Under the pieces are notes generated by a model. The model was given only the letters and a program-made list of their open reading frames with translations. It was not told the origin of the DNA and made no database searches. From Bretschneidera sinensis (Eukaryota > Streptophyta > Magnoliopsida > Brassicales > Akaniaceae): DNA of 64,000 bases. The stretch is taken from the NCBI GenBank assembly GCA_023935145.1, contig CM043704.1:96866873-96930872 (forward strand), written 5' to 3'. The position numbers were made by a program, and so were the translations under genes. Below are positions 32,911 through 44,747 of the stretch, piece after piece. Position 1 is the stretch's first letter, and the number at the start of each line of letters is the position of its first letter.

Positions 32911-33207
32911 ATGGGTATCCGTCTGCCAAGTATTATTCAAGCTAAGAAAATTCTTCGACGTCCTTCATTCACTTCAAGCCAAGCCAATTCAGTTGTTGTA
33001 GATGTTCCCAAGGGCTATTGTGCAGTTTATGTTGGTGAAAACCAAAAGAAGCGATTTGTGATACCTGTCTCGTACTTGAACCAGCCTCTCTTTCAAGGTT
33101 TGCTTAGCCAAGCAGAAGAAGAATTCGGATATGATCATCCCATGGGTGGCCTCACAATTCCCTGTAGTGAAGACATCTTCATTGACCTTACTTCTCAATT
33201 GAGCTGA
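32911..33207 (+). CDS. SAUR family protein (unit D2)
   Basis: 98 residues from the [17 protein letters not shown] start. An in-frame upstream ATG at 32812 would add 33 residues without family similarity and lies only ~10 bp after the TATA box, so it is not the start. Blocks: [69 protein letters not shown] lies at -219. The 3' UTR carries the clearest DST element of the window. Confidence 0.93.
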   Translation: MGIRLPSIIQAKKILRRPSFTSSQANSVVVDVPKGYCAVYVGENQKKRFVIPVSYLNQPLFQGLLSQAEEEFGYDHPMGGLTIPCSEDIFIDLTSQLS

Positions 33208-33226
33208 TCATGTTAAAGAACATTAA

Positions 33227-33249
33227 CATAGATTCAGCACAATTTTGTA
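33227..33249 (+). promoter_or_regulatory. DST mRNA-instability element
   Basis: CATAGATT (33227-33234) and TTTTGTA (33243-33249) after the SAUR 32911 stop, at the same distance as in D1. Confidence 0.65.
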
Positions 33250-33600
33250 AAGCAGGCATCACTTATACCATGTACAGACATCACAATTTTCCCAATTATT
33301 TCAGCAATTAAGAAGCATCATTCAATTGAAATTTTTGTTTCTTCTGATTATATCATTCATGTTTGCCCTTTAATCCAATTGTTCTTGATCCTCCTTATTC
33401 AACTTTATATCTTGTGCGTTCTTTATTACTTAAATTACGGTTGGCTTAATTTTCTATTGAATTGAAAAATGCAAAAGAAGTACCTCTTGCAAGCAGCATA
33501 GGCTTTTCCTACACTCTAAAGTACGGATTTACATGAGGAACACAATCTTATGAAGCTTGGGATGTTTGAAGGAGACCTAATTGTTTCGATTGAATTCTTT

Positions 33601-34319
33601 GACCTAATTGTTTTGATTTACATGTGTGAGCTTGACTTTTGGACACAAAAAGAAAAAAGATCAGACTGAGTGAAGAATATTACAGAACCGGAACTAATTT
33701 GGAGATCTGCACTTTATGTTCTGGACGCAAAGTTCCTGCCTTTTGTTGCATCAACTTACAACACAAAATCTACGAAATTTACATGAAGGATGCACTACTA
33801 ACCACCATTACCATATCAGTTTTCAGACTACAAAAAATGCCACTATAGGAGCTGCTGTTTGAAAGGATTGCATTACACTATCAGTTACCTATATTTTAAC
33901 ATATTTCAGGGTAATCATGTTCTTTGTACAGCAATTTTATGCCAATAAAATGATTACCATAAATCGAATATTACCTAGATGGATCTATAATTAATTTGGG
34001 TCCCGGGTATGAATCTTCCCAGGGATGGTTTCTGATTTGAACTTAAGGCCTCTGCCTCTGAATTTTTTGGTGGCAGAGTGACCTGCCCATAATTGAAAAT
34101 ATGGCTTCTAGTAAACTGAAATGACATAATATATCCCAAACTCCATTGCCATATTTCATAGAGAGTATAAATTAAGCAATGCAGATAATTAGCATCTTTA
34201 GTGGAGGGTCAAATACATGAACTGTTGAGTGTGTTCTCATAAGTACCACAGCTCTAAATAAACAATTAATCATGTAACCTCAACTAATTTCTTTTGTGAT
34301 AACTATAAAATGAAAAAAA
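33601..34319. other. no gene seen
   Basis: AT-rich spacer; no family signature was recognised. Confidence 0.4.
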
Positions 34320-34900
34320 AAATTAACAGATAATAGAGAAGAAAACTTGTTTAATTACTAAGAGAAAGATTTTATTCAAAATAGATATACACCTCTTTAC
34401 AAAATTGTTTAGCGTGTCAATGGTGGTTAGAGTACTAATAGCTTCTCTGCTAGCCATGAATTCTACAAACTCCTAGTGAGGCAAATGAATGCTTCTTCAC
34501 TGCATGGGATGTTGAATAAGTAGAGTACAAAACTCTAACTATTTTTAGGAAGAAGAAAATAAAACACTCTAAAGAGAACTCACAAAACACTAATTAGCAA
34601 AGCTTTTCTTATTTAGCACTTAGCTTTGTTTTTCTTCTTGATGAATTACAAGGCTTGAGGACTTGAGTATTTATAGCAAACCAAATGAAAACTACACCAC
34701 ACATATAATTAAACTAAATTTATTTACTACCACACAAATCCATTAAGCACCTAATTATGTTGTCTTCCACATCACCCATTAAGCACCTAATTATATTGTC
34801 TTCCACATCATCCATTAAGCACCTCATTATGTTGTCTTCCACACAACCTCACCAATAACAACATACCTAACTTTGCCCCACTTTGTAATTGTAAGCAATT
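34320..34900 (-). mobile_element. LTR-like relic with TATA box and 36-bp repeats
   Basis: On the minus strand a GCTATAAATACTCAAGTCC TATA region (near 34675-34657) is preceded by three 36-bp repeats and followed by a long leader-like sequence, the build of a short LTR or TRIM element. No coding part, primer-binding site or target duplication was confirmed, so the class is tentative. Confidence 0.4.
34740..34847. repeat. three 36-bp tandem repeats
   Basis: CCATTAAGCACCTAATTATG.. starts at 34740, 34776 and 34812 with one or two differences per unit. Confidence 0.9.
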
Positions 34901-35077
34901 ACATCATCAAACTAGCTATGGGTTTGAACAATACTATTGGACTTTAGATTGGGTTGGGGATTACTTATGGTGGGCTAGCATTGATTCTCAACATGGAGGA
35001 AATGGAGTTGGTTTTGAAGCTGGGCCTGCTTTGTTCCCATTCTAAGCCAGCAGCTAGGCCTAACTGGACATTGATTC

Positions 35078-35315
35078 TCAACATGGGATAGTGACACCAC
35101 CCATTGGATGAACAAATCCAAACTCTTCTTCAGCCTGACTTAAGGAATGAAGGATGCTTCAAATATGAGATTGGTACAACAAATCTTTTCTTTTGAGTCT
35201 CTCCAACATAAACAGCAAAGTGACCTTTAGGCATGACATTTGTGGTCTCTGGAGACGAAAGAATGCGCTTAACAATCTGCTTAGCGTTAACAATCCTAGG
35301 CAAACGGATTCCCAT
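35078..35315 (-). pseudogene. SAUR pseudogene, frameshifted and C-terminally truncated
   Basis: Start and N-terminal half are perfect: [49 protein letters not shown] deletion of about a dozen bases in the following helix shifts the phase to an early stop (LKSG). In the second phase [19 protein letters not shown] continues and ends with a TGA inside a CATTGATTCTCAACATGG sequence that is repeated 90 bp further left. The ED-F-DLTS tail is lost. TCACATG at 35526-35532 and TCTATATATATC near 35420 mark an intact minus-strand promoter. A 61-residue N-terminal peptide could still be made. Confidence 0.85.
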
Positions 35316-37600
35316 GACTTTCGTGAGCTGTAATTTATCAAGAAGTTTTAATTTTTAGTAGTTTGAAAGGTAAGAGAAATAAACTTTTGTTGTGGATAGC
35401 TATACCCTTGGAATTGATATATATAGAGAAAGATTAAAAGCTTTGAGTCTTTATCTCAGATGGACAGAGAAGGAAGAAGAGACAACTGTAATGGGGTCTG
35501 TTTAAGGACAATTTGCCAGTAGGTGTCACATGGTTCTTTCCACTAACTATTGATCAGATTTTGATGGATTTCGTCACTATAATTTTTATAGTCAGAATCA
35601 TCATGGCCTATCACTAAAACAAATAACGATTGCCGAGCTGAAATTATAATGAGATAAAGATGGGTGGTGGTTGCAATGCAATACTATCTTGACTTGAAAG
35701 ACAATATGTTGTGATACTTTATTGCTTAAATTTTCCAATCAAACAAACAGTGTGGCCACTAATACCATGTGTGTCATGACCCTACTGAATATAAGCACAA
35801 ACAAGACTACCTCATGAGAAAATGCTTAAGACACATAAAACAGAGAAGTTGGTGATGATCATATGAATTTGGGCCTAAGTTTGACAGGATGATACGTTGA
35901 ATGGAAGCATTAATCAAACACAGCATATCTAATCCTCTAATATGGACATTGCCTACATCTAAATTGGTCATATTTTGTTAAAACTTGCAAATCAAAGTTT
36001 TGATGAGGACATACTTCTTTTTCTTTTCCTTTTTTCAAATTTTGGAGGGTCAACCTAATTTGACCACTGCTAGAAACTAATATCTGATTAAACTTTAATT
36101 CAACAAACTAGAAACCATAAGATAGCTGTTTTGGCTTAACTGGAAAACATTATCTTCTTTTATTTCCTAAGGTAATTGATAGACGTCAACTACTCCAAAG
36201 GAGCCTTCTGGTCAACATATATGGTGGCCTCTCATGGTCTCAAATGATCAGGCACAAAAAAGAAAAAATCCCTTCTGATTTGCAATATTTTGAGGGTCCA
36301 TAGACAATAGGAGCTATAACAATTGCATTTTCTTCAATCCACTAGGAAATCTCTGTATCGTGTAGTCGTTCATCACACATGCAGATTCATTAACTTTGAT
36401 ATGTATAGAAAAGTGGTAGGGCATTATGTTGCAACATACATATCATGTGATCACTCTCTAATTTTGAAGTAAGTCACAAGGTACAGGCCTCTGATTCCTT
36501 TGTATTGAGTCCTCTCCACTATCCCAATTATCAGCTTCTATCTACAAATGATAGAGACATGAAAAGGAAATCCTACTGTCCAAGTTCACAATCTGTGACT
36601 GCTTCTAGTTTCTGTCGGCCTAAAGCATGCTTGTCTATGCTTGAGAAGGAATTAAAGAGGGACAAGTATAGGACCAAAATGATAAGTATCAATTGGATTA
36701 AGACTTAACAACTCAGTAATGGGGAGTCAGAAATTCAAGGGAAGCCTCACTGTATAAACCGAATAGGCCTCCGTTGATCTTAGTTTTTGTGTTCATGCCA
36801 TATTAAGAGATTAACAAGAGCAATAAAGAGTTAACACTCACTGATGTTCTCTTTCCTGTAACAGGGTGATTGACTAAATCTTAAAAATTTATCTTGCCTT
36901 TTAATTTCTATATTGACTAATTAAATTCTCGAATAATTAGGTAAGGAAAAAAATAGTCAAAGCTAAGGAGATTATGGTCTGCGTCAACTTTGAATGGAGA
37001 TTAGATTTGACCCAAAACAAACCACTCCTTTGTCAACTAACTTGCTATAATTCTCGCATAGTCTACATTGCAAATCATTACTTAAGTGAGAAATCCGATG
37101 AAACCCAAAACTGCTAACAACTAGTACTTTTTGAAATTAAGAAACTTCTTCTAACAAATAATTAATTAGCTGCTCCTAGTCCAAATTTGACTTAATCAGG
37201 AATGAATACTAGCAAGTGATTCAGTTAGGATGCAAAATGGATCAAATTTGAGGTAATCTAAATTGACTAATCTGCAAGTTGAGGCATCGTTCGAGACAAA
37301 AGGTAGGGACATAGAGTCACGTCAATAACCCACAGAATTTAGTTGGCTAGTTGGCACATAAAAAGACACTGAATAAAACTAGCCTAAGTGCATTGGTTCT
37401 ATGAAAAGCAAAATGAATATTTGATCCTATTTAATAGACTAGAGAAGGCTTGATGTCAAGAACATGCCTAGCATCATAAAGTCATTGCTTGAATTAGTCC
37501 AAAACATAGCAAAATTTTTAAAACATATATAATCTCACAAGTTGCATTTCTCTTTTTTGGGGTTTATCAAGGTGGTAGGGCATGTTGTTTTGCAACAGAC
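35316..37600. other. no gene seen; promoter-like duplicate at 36410-36460
   Basis: GTGGTAGGGCATTATGTTGC..CATGTGATCAC (36414-36455) resembles the block at 37572-37617 upstream of SAUR 37839, but no SAUR coding sequence follows. It may be the promoter of a deleted SAUR. Short open frames here show no family signature. Confidence 0.45.
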
Positions 37601-37838
37601 AAGGCAAAAACATGTGAACTTTAACCAATTCCTTCACCTGATATGTTTCTTAACATTTTTCAGTGAGTTGAAGCTCTCACGGTTTTATCCAATTTTAAGG
37701 TTTAAAGCTCTCCCTATATAAACCTAGGTACTAAAGATTCCATTTCAACACAAATACTCTTTCATACTTCAATAATCACTAAAGCTTTCTCTATCATCTA
37801 ATCTACATTTTTTCTTTATTTCTTTTTTCTACTCTAAG

Positions 37839-38138
37839 ATGGGTATCCAATTAATGGGATTAGCTCATGCCAAGCAAAAGCTGCAAAGAACTCTTTCAGC
37901 GAGAATCTCAAATGTTTTGGCCACAACTAATGTTCCGAAAGGCCACATTGCTGTTTATGTTGGAGAAAACCAGAGGAAGCGATTTGTGATTCCGATATCC
38001 TACTTGAATCATCCTCTATTTCAAGACTTGCTTAATCTTGCGGAGGAAGAATTTGGATTCGACCATCCAATGGGTGGTCTTACAATTCCTTGTAATGAAG
38101 ACTACTTCATTGCTCTAACTTCATCTTTGAATTGTTAA
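37839..38138 (+). CDS. SAUR family protein
   Basis: 99 residues, [19 protein letters not shown] start (Q for R at position 4). Blocks: [71 protein letters not shown] at 37715-37722 (-124) and CATGTGA at 37611 (-228) precede it. The [11 protein letters not shown] type groups it with the 42918 and 50570 genes rather than with units A-D. It looks intact. Confidence 0.93.
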   Translation: MGIQLMGLAHAKQKLQRTLSARISNVLATTNVPKGHIAVYVGENQRKRFVIPISYLNHPLFQDLLNLAEEEFGFDHPMGGLTIPCNEDYFIALTSSLNC

Positions 38139-38149
38139 TAAATTGTGGT

Positions 38150-38757
38150 GGAAGAACTGCCACAAGCTTGCGATGATTCATATCTTCAGGCTCATTAGCC
38201 CTTTTCATCTAAATTGAAATTACATACTTCGAGACTATTAAGCCAGTATCACTTCAATTTTGTATCTGTGGCTCTTGCCAATCAAACCCATGTAATTTGT
38301 AAATAAATTGTTGGGTATGAAACTTTTATCCTTTGTTCAAGGTAAAATTTGTTGGGTATATGTGCGAGTGAAATCCCACAAGGAATCAATATTGAAAAAG
38401 TGGAATCCCACATTAGAAGTAAACCAAGAAGATTGAGGATTGATGTCTATAAATATAGGGTAGATTGAAGCTAAGTCCTGCAAAATGGAGGGGAGCTGAC
38501 TCAATTGATTTTTAGTTTTTTTTTCAAGTTTTCTCTCATGAAACATATAATTTAGGGTAATTAGTGGAGGAATGGTAGTTTGTGGATGTATAAGCATCGA
38601 AGGTTTAATTGAAACTAATGAACTTGTAACGTTATTCTATACTTCTAAGGAGTAATAGATGCTATCTTTATATGTGTCACAACAATGAACAACTTGACTT
38701 GTTAAGGGAGACAACAAAAGCTTCAAAAATTCACTTTGCGCAAACATAATTTATTTA
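38150..38757. other. no gene seen
   Basis: SAUR 3' flank, then AT-rich spacer without recognised features. Confidence 0.4.
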
Positions 38758-39674
38758 GGGTGTGTTTGCAACAAACGAATTTTATAGAATTCATTTATAA
38801 TTTCATATATTTATTATGTTTGAAAGACAAAAAAAACTATGGATTTTTAAGGCTGAGATTTTACCTCTAAATAAACAAAGAGTAATAATAACAATAATTA
38901 ATACGGTTCGGAATCTCTTTGCTTACGTCCACCAATAAATCAACTGTTTTATTAATTTTCTCTTACAACTTTAGGAAGAGCAAAGTTGTTAAACTCTTAT
39001 TACCTCACCACCCAAAAGCCCTAATACAAACAAAACTCTCAACCTAACTCTAGTTGTAAGTACCTTTGCTACTTGACAACCCAAAACATAAATACACTCA
39101 AAGCTCTCATCCTAACTCTAGTAGTAAACTCTTTTAGTTTACAATATATATGAGAATTATTAGTGTGCCTCAAACCTTATCTGGAACCCTTTTGTAGAGG
39201 ATGTTTTCCTAACACTAATAGGAAAAGAAAAACAACATACAAAATTACTCCTACTCCTACCAAAATAAGTAACAATAGAAAATTACTACTATTCCTATTA
39301 AAACAAACAATTATAAAATAGAAAACCACTTTTCTACAAACCAATTAGAAGTCATCTTTGTGGGGAATTTAGCCAAAATCCTAATATTCGAAATAAATTC
39401 ACTATGAAATTGAGTTAGTTTATTGCAAATTCTATCGAAATTAATAAATTTATAAATGAATTTCATAAAATGAAGAATGAAAAGTTATGTTGACCAAAAT
39501 ATTCTATCTTTCTCTCCTCTCCCTTTTCCACCCTCACTCTCCCTCCTCTTTTAAATTCTTCATTTATTCCAAACATTTTAAACATAAAAAAAAAATCAAA
39601 TATAAAAATAAATAAATTTTTAATTCATTTGAAAATGTAATGAATTCTATTTTAATTTGATTCTAAACAGAGTG
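38758..39674. mobile_element. Tourist-like MITE with a nested insertion (tentative)
   Basis: The left end TTA|GGGTGTGTTTG..TATAGAATTCATT and the reverse complement of the right end (CACTCTGTTTAGA..ATAGAATTCATTAC) are similar inverted ends, flanked by TTA at 38755-38757 and 39675-39677, the usual PIF/Harbinger target duplication. About 500 bp in the middle (38880-39395) is unrelated and includes dispersed repeat copy 2, so it would be a nested insert. Confidence 0.4.
39195..39390 (+). repeat. dispersed repeat, copy 2
   Basis: GAGGATGTTTTCCTAAC, ACTACTATTCCTATTAAAAC and TTTAGCCAAAATCCTAA correspond to 31855-32026. Confidence 0.5.
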
Positions 39675-39679
39675 TTAGG

Positions 39680-40520
39680 TAACACAAAGGATGAAGTGAC
39701 AATCAAGAAACAAAATTCTTGTATTGATATGGTTCATGGAATTTTGCTGGACCAGAGGTACTCTGGATGCATCATCAAAAGGAGAAAGAGGCAAGAGAAA
39801 ATTTTTTTTTTCTCTCTTTATCTACGATAAAAAGTACCTTTAGTTCAAAAAATCAAGTTTAGGTAAAAATGTCGACCTCAAGAGCGATAACTTGTTGATT
39901 TAGTTTTAATGCATTTCCTATATTCCAAAAGAAAAAAGGATTGGACAAATTTGGTTAGTTCAAGCCTTTAGATACTAAAGGATCATGTTCGCATGTAATG
40001 AAGAAGTTAGGAACAAAAACATTTAAAACAAATGGGTAAGATAAAATAAACCACGGAGAAATTAGGCTATATATACATAAATTGTTGTAATATGAAATTG
40101 AAGTTTGGAAATAGAATTAAAGTGAAAGCATACTTTCTTAAATAGTAGAATTGCTGAAAACATTACGATTTCATCTGAATTCCTGCAACCAAACATTATA
40201 ATTGATAGGCAATAATATGTACATTAATACATTTACAAAATTTCAATAACCATAGTAAGAAGCTAATATCCAAGCTAGAAAAATAATTCTGCAAAAAAAA
40301 ATTCCTTACCTAATAAGCAATAATGCTTATAACTTGTCCCCGCGGATTCACATCCAACATAATCATCTTCAGAAGATGAATCTGAGTATCTGACTTATCT
40401 TCATGTGAATCCTATGTGTGTGTTTCCATTGATGAATTACCATGGCAAGTTACTGTTTTTTTTTTTCTTTCTAATTTCCATAATCATGTTCTGTGACATG
40501 GCATGCTAAACTAATTAGTG
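39680..40520. other. no gene seen
   Basis: AT-rich spacer with no recognised family. Confidence 0.4.
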
Positions 40521-40667
40521 AATCAATGTGCTGATATGCTTGCTAATATGGGTGTGGGGGGCTCTGTTGTTATCGAGGTTTTTGACAAGCCACCAGTTGC
40601 TTTGGGGCCTCTTCTGATGGCGGATGCGCAGGGAATTGAATTCCCTAGGGTTGGAAGGCAGCCTTAG
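40521..40667 (+). pseudogene. LINE 3' end: RNase H-like tail
   Basis: Reads NQCADMLANMGVGGSVV.., then FPRVGRQP and a stop. N-Q-C-A-D-x-L-A-x-x-G is the conserved C-terminal end of the RNase H domain of plant L1-type LINEs and related ORFs. An A-rich stretch (ACCAAAAAAATAAGG) follows at 40681, as at a LINE 3' end. Upstream coding is missing, so this is a 5'-truncated copy. Confidence 0.6.
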
Positions 40668-40876
40668 TTTTTTCTTATGTACCAAAAAAATAAGGAAGAT
40701 TTGTCAATTAATTCTCGTAGTCAAGAGCCTGCTAAAAGCAAATTAATTAATTTATTTATTTATTTTTTTGCAAAGGGTACATGTCCTTTACTCATTTCAT
40801 TTACAGAGCTACCTAGCTAGCAAAATTAAGATTAAAAAAATTAAAAATCAGCTGAATTATTTAATCCTAATTGGAG

Positions 40877-41200
40877 TCACGAACAATTTAAACGAGAAGT
40901 GAGATTGATGAATTCATCTTCAGCACAAGGGATCATGAGACCGCCCATTCGATGATCAAAACCAAACTCTTCTTCAGCTTGACTCAACAATGCTTGGAAC
41001 AAAGGATTCTTCAAATAAGATATAGGAACCACAAAGCGCTTCCTCTTCTCTTCCTCATTTCCTCCTACATAAATTGCAAAATGCCCTCTTGGGACATCAA
41101 CTGTAGTTGGTGCTTGATGTGAGCAATGGTGCTTAGAAGGAGACCTTCTTCGTATAATCTGCTTTGCATGAAGAACCATCTCTGGCAATCGAATACCCAT
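40877..41200 (-). CDS. SAUR family protein, minus strand, divergent
   Basis: 107 residues, the longest SAUR here. [18 protein letters not shown] start, a His/Ser/Pro-rich variable segment, then [22 protein letters not shown]: the usual AVYVGE is AIYVGG and three extra acidic residues precede [36 protein letters not shown] (HRMGG for [10 protein letters not shown] for LTIPC) and [14 protein letters not shown] follow. A minus-strand TATTTATA lies about 106 bp upstream (41306-41313), and no CATGTGA motif was found at the usual distance. The frame is intact. The substitutions are in conserved positions, so it is either a distinct SAUR clade or under relaxed constraint. Confidence 0.88.
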   Translation of the reverse strand: MGIRLPEMVLHAKQIIRRRSPSKHHCSHQAPTTVDVPRGHFAIYVGGNEEEKRKRFVVPISYLKNPLFQALLSQAEEEFGFDHRMGGLMIPCAEDEFINLTSRLNCS

Positions 41201-42640
41201 TTCTACTTCTTTTTTCTTCTAAAAGGAATTCATTGAAGAGCAAAAGATTGAATTTTTTTTGTAACTTTTTTTAGATGTTGTTCTCTCGTGACCTTTGTGT
41301 TTGGGTATAAATAGGGAAGTAATTAATTAAAGATCGTGAATTAAAAAATAAAGTTATGGATATTTTCTGCATGGTAGTAGCAGTATGTATTTTGTCGTTG
41401 CATTACGGAAATTTTGGTTGGGTCCACAACAGCTATTTTTAGCAAATCGCCCACTGTTTTGAAGATCTACATAGTATTATTAGTTGGTTTTTGTGCATGC
41501 ATGTTCTTGATGTCAGTGACCTCGATCAATGAGTAGTTTCTCTAGATCCGAAAATTCATCAAGATTCATGGGTTTTTTATTCTCTTTCTTATCATGACAA
41601 CATGCAACTTTGAACTGGCTTCTTCTTGTTCTTAAGTTTTTAATGCCCATACCATTGCAGCCTTAATAAACAATTGACTCTAGCTTCTAGTTCCAACATG
41701 AATATATACTTGATTATCAAACATTCTTTTAATGAAATAATGAAAGGGTAGATGTTGATATCTATGCATCAGTGAGTGCATGTGAGTGTAGAATTGGTAC
41801 CCAAATAAATTGCAGATTTGGATATTCAGTGCATGTGTCAGTGTTCGGTTAGAAGTGCATGTGCTTATAGGATCATTTCCCCAGAAAAGTGGCTATAGGC
41901 CGCAACGAATATTTGCTGCCAGTTACTCAATATTCTAGTAAGTACTCTATTTTTGAGTTTTTAATTTCTTTTTTGTGTTATTTTAATCATTAGTTTAATG
42001 GCATTACCTCAAGGAGTCATATCTCATATGTTGCTCATGTGATTACTACATCCTGAAACAGAATCAGGATCCATGTTGATTGAGGGGCTTAACACCATAA
42101 AAAAGGAATTGATTTTTATTTTTTCCCCATATTAATCATTCATAGTTAGTCAATGAGTCCATCATTATAATTACTAATCAATGTTAATTTTGATTTATCA
42201 CAAATTACGCAAATTGAATTGATCATTATTTGACTGTGTAACGAGTTGAAAAGATTATTATTATTGGTTGTTGGTCGGAAGGGTTCCTAAATCTTTACCG
42301 CAAATTTATTTGTGGAATCAACAAATGGTCCCATGTAGGCAGGAAGCGACCTATAGAGATCGAGTGGAAAAGCCCAACAAAGAGTGTAAATGATTCTTAA
42401 GCTAAATCCAGAACTTATGCAGTAGTAATAGCGCCAGACAGGCGCCGCATATATGCAGGTACCAATAAGGACACACGAAAATGTTATTGTTTCTACGCAA
42501 AAACTGGATTCTGCCCATCAAATGAATGCGTTGTTCTTGAATTACCAATGTACGGCCCTCTGTTTTCAAGCATTAATAGCAAAATCAGCTATCGTAGTAG
42601 TATGTTCCTTTATTATTGCACCATACATCACCTCATAAGT
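41201..42640. other. no gene seen
   Basis: Minus-strand promoter of SAUR 40877 at the left; otherwise AT-rich spacer without recognised features. Confidence 0.4.
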
Positions 42641-42671
42641 TGGTTGGAGGATAAAGCTGATTGAGCAAAGC

Positions 42672-42678
42672 CATGTGA
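42672..42678 (+). promoter_or_regulatory. CATGTGA within a conserved 23-bp block upstream of SAUR 42918
   Basis: GCTGATTGAGCAAAGC directly followed by CATGTGAG at 42656-42679 recurs at 50307-50330 before SAUR 50570, at the same -246/-247 distance, although the surrounding bases differ. Confidence 0.55.
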
Positions 42679-42917
42679 GCACTTGATGTGGTGGGATCCA
42701 TAGACCCATTTGGTTCATTAAAAAAAAATTATGACACTCCACTGTTCACAGTCCAAACCTTTACAACCCTATAAAACAGAGCACAATACAGAACAAGCTC
42801 CTTACTTCTTGCAAAAATTCCAAGAACTACAACTTTCAGTGTAGTTCAATAGATATCTCAGTTAATCAAAAGAACAACTTCAAGTCTCCTGATTGTTTTA
42901 ATTGAGTAAATCTCATC

Positions 42918-43211
42918 ATGGGTATTCGATCGATGATTCCAAATGCGAATCAAATCTTCAAACTGCATACTCTTCACAGTAGAAACCAATCATCAGATCA
43001 TGTTCCAAAAGGTCACATTGCTGTTTATGTTGGAGAGATACAGAGGAAGAGGTTTGTGGTTCCAATCTCGTACTTGAACCATCCTTCATTCAAGGACTTG
43101 CTCAAGCGTGCCGAGGAGGAGTTTGGATTCGATCACCCGATGGGTGGTTTAACAATTCCCTGCAAAGAAGATGACTTCATCGATCTAACTTCTCGGTTGC
43201 ATTCTTCATGA
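42918..43211 (+). CDS. SAUR family protein
   Basis: 97 residues: [83 protein letters not shown]. Its closest relative in the window is the gene at 50570 (shared LHxS end, QRKRF, NHPSF and upstream block). TATAAAA at 42770-42776, 148 bp before the ATG. The two genes are now separated by the 5-kb LTR element at 44748-49830. Confidence 0.94.
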   Translation: MGIRSMIPNANQIFKLHTLHSRNQSSDHVPKGHIAVYVGEIQRKRFVVPISYLNHPSFKDLLKRAEEEFGFDHPMGGLTIPCKEDDFIDLTSRLHSS

Positions 43212-44747
43212 AAAGATTGATGAAATATAATCCTTCACAATTTTGACAAATTTTTTATTTATTTTTTTTGGTTTTTGTTCAATTGTAGAAGAGAAAAATT
43301 GTAGTAAATCCATATGTATAGAGTAATTCATTTTTAAGGAAGCAGGCAGAGAAGCATGAATTGTTCTCCTCCAAACCATCAATGAGAATATATATGAAGT
43401 AATTTTTATTTTGTTCCTGAAGATCCTAGCTTAATTATATTTTATTCAAGGATTGATGCAGAACTTAGTGGTAATTAATTAAATTTTGTACACCTTTTAT
43501 GTTCAGTGAAATTTACTAGTTTATCATCAGTGCTGGTTACCAGAATGTTAAATCTTTATTTGATGAGCAGAAATCTCAAAAGGTAGATCATGTGAGTCCA
43601 TTGAGATTATGTCTTATATTGAGCTATGTTACATAGATTTTTCACTTTACCTTATTATGATCGTGTCAGACTCTTGACACTCGAATAAAGGTATGACAAT
43701 CACACAGTCTAAATTAAAAAAATTACGAAAAATATTAGACGAACTCGACACTCGAACACGTATTCATGTCCGACACTCATATCCGAATCTAGGTAACATA
43801 GATATCGAGTCAATGTAGGCTTCAAAACAGTCTGGAAAGGTAATTCTTCTTGAACATGTGAAGCTAGTTAGGCATTTGCAGAGGAGCAATCTTACTGCCA
43901 ATATTGGTATGCGCATTCACTGGATTAAAAAGAAGATAGGATTAAGAGCTTAGGATAGAGATGATTTTATCCCATACTATAATATTTCGTACAAAAAATA
44001 ATTCTCATTTTTTTTTTACATTCATAGAAATTATCTATGTCATATCCTCCTCTTAAGGGTATGTTTGTTGGACATGATGAATGAAGGATATGGTGATTTT
44101 TATTTTATGGGTGTGTTACTTTTTAGTGGATAGGATGAGATGAGAAGAGTATTCTCATCCGGTCATGACAAGCTATTCGGTTATGGGATTAGGATGAAAC
44201 ATCCCACCTTTAATGCTATCATGCATCTTTTTATTATAGTACGTGGAACCAAACGTCACCAGGTAATAAAGAACTCTAATAGCATTATCTGTAACAAAAT
44301 CTTAGTGGAGCCTCTTTACCAAAATAATAGAAGATGGAATATCAAGAAATTAAGAAACCTGCTGTGTTAATTCATGTCTTCAACTTTAGGAAACAGACTG
44401 AGCTGTCAGTCTTTCATCTGTAATCAACGTACAGTTGAATATATGCCACAAATTAGCATTTGCTTTTGATCGATACTCTCAATTTGAGTTGTTAGCCAAT
44501 GCTCAAATAACCTTCACATGGATCTGCTTTTCTATCCAATCTTGTGTAGGGCATTGTCCAGATTTAGGTACTGGTAGTAATGACTTGTAAAGATCTGGAT
44601 GAATGATGATGACTTTACTTCTAATGAAACATGTAGGGCAGACGAACCAGCTGTCCGGGATTTGAAGAGATAAAATGTTGAGATTTTATACTTAAAATCC
44701 ACCTACTTATAATAATAAATAGAAAAATAAATAAACAAATTTCACAT
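43212..44747. other. no gene seen
   Basis: SAUR 3' flank, MITE (43624-43801), and a segment from 44053 (AAGGGTATGTTTG) to about 44262 (ACCAAACGTC) that might be another short inverted-repeat element; this last is weak. Confidence 0.4.
43624..43801. mobile_element. MITE-like element with CTATGTTAC ends
   Basis: 178 bp bounded by CTATGTTAC and its exact complement GTAACATAG, with internal GACACTCGAACACG..CATGTCCGACACTC. Same family as the MITEs inside copia copies 2 and 3, here as a free-standing insertion. Confidence 0.65.

Larger units (their letters stand above)
32425..33600 (+). repeat. SAUR duplication unit D2
   Basis: Partner of D1 (25228-26500); this copy retains the intact gene. Confidence 0.8.

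Noticed and set aside
36505..36708. 67-codon open frame after the orphan promoter block
   Set aside because: No SAUR blocks or any other family motif; length is within chance expectation.
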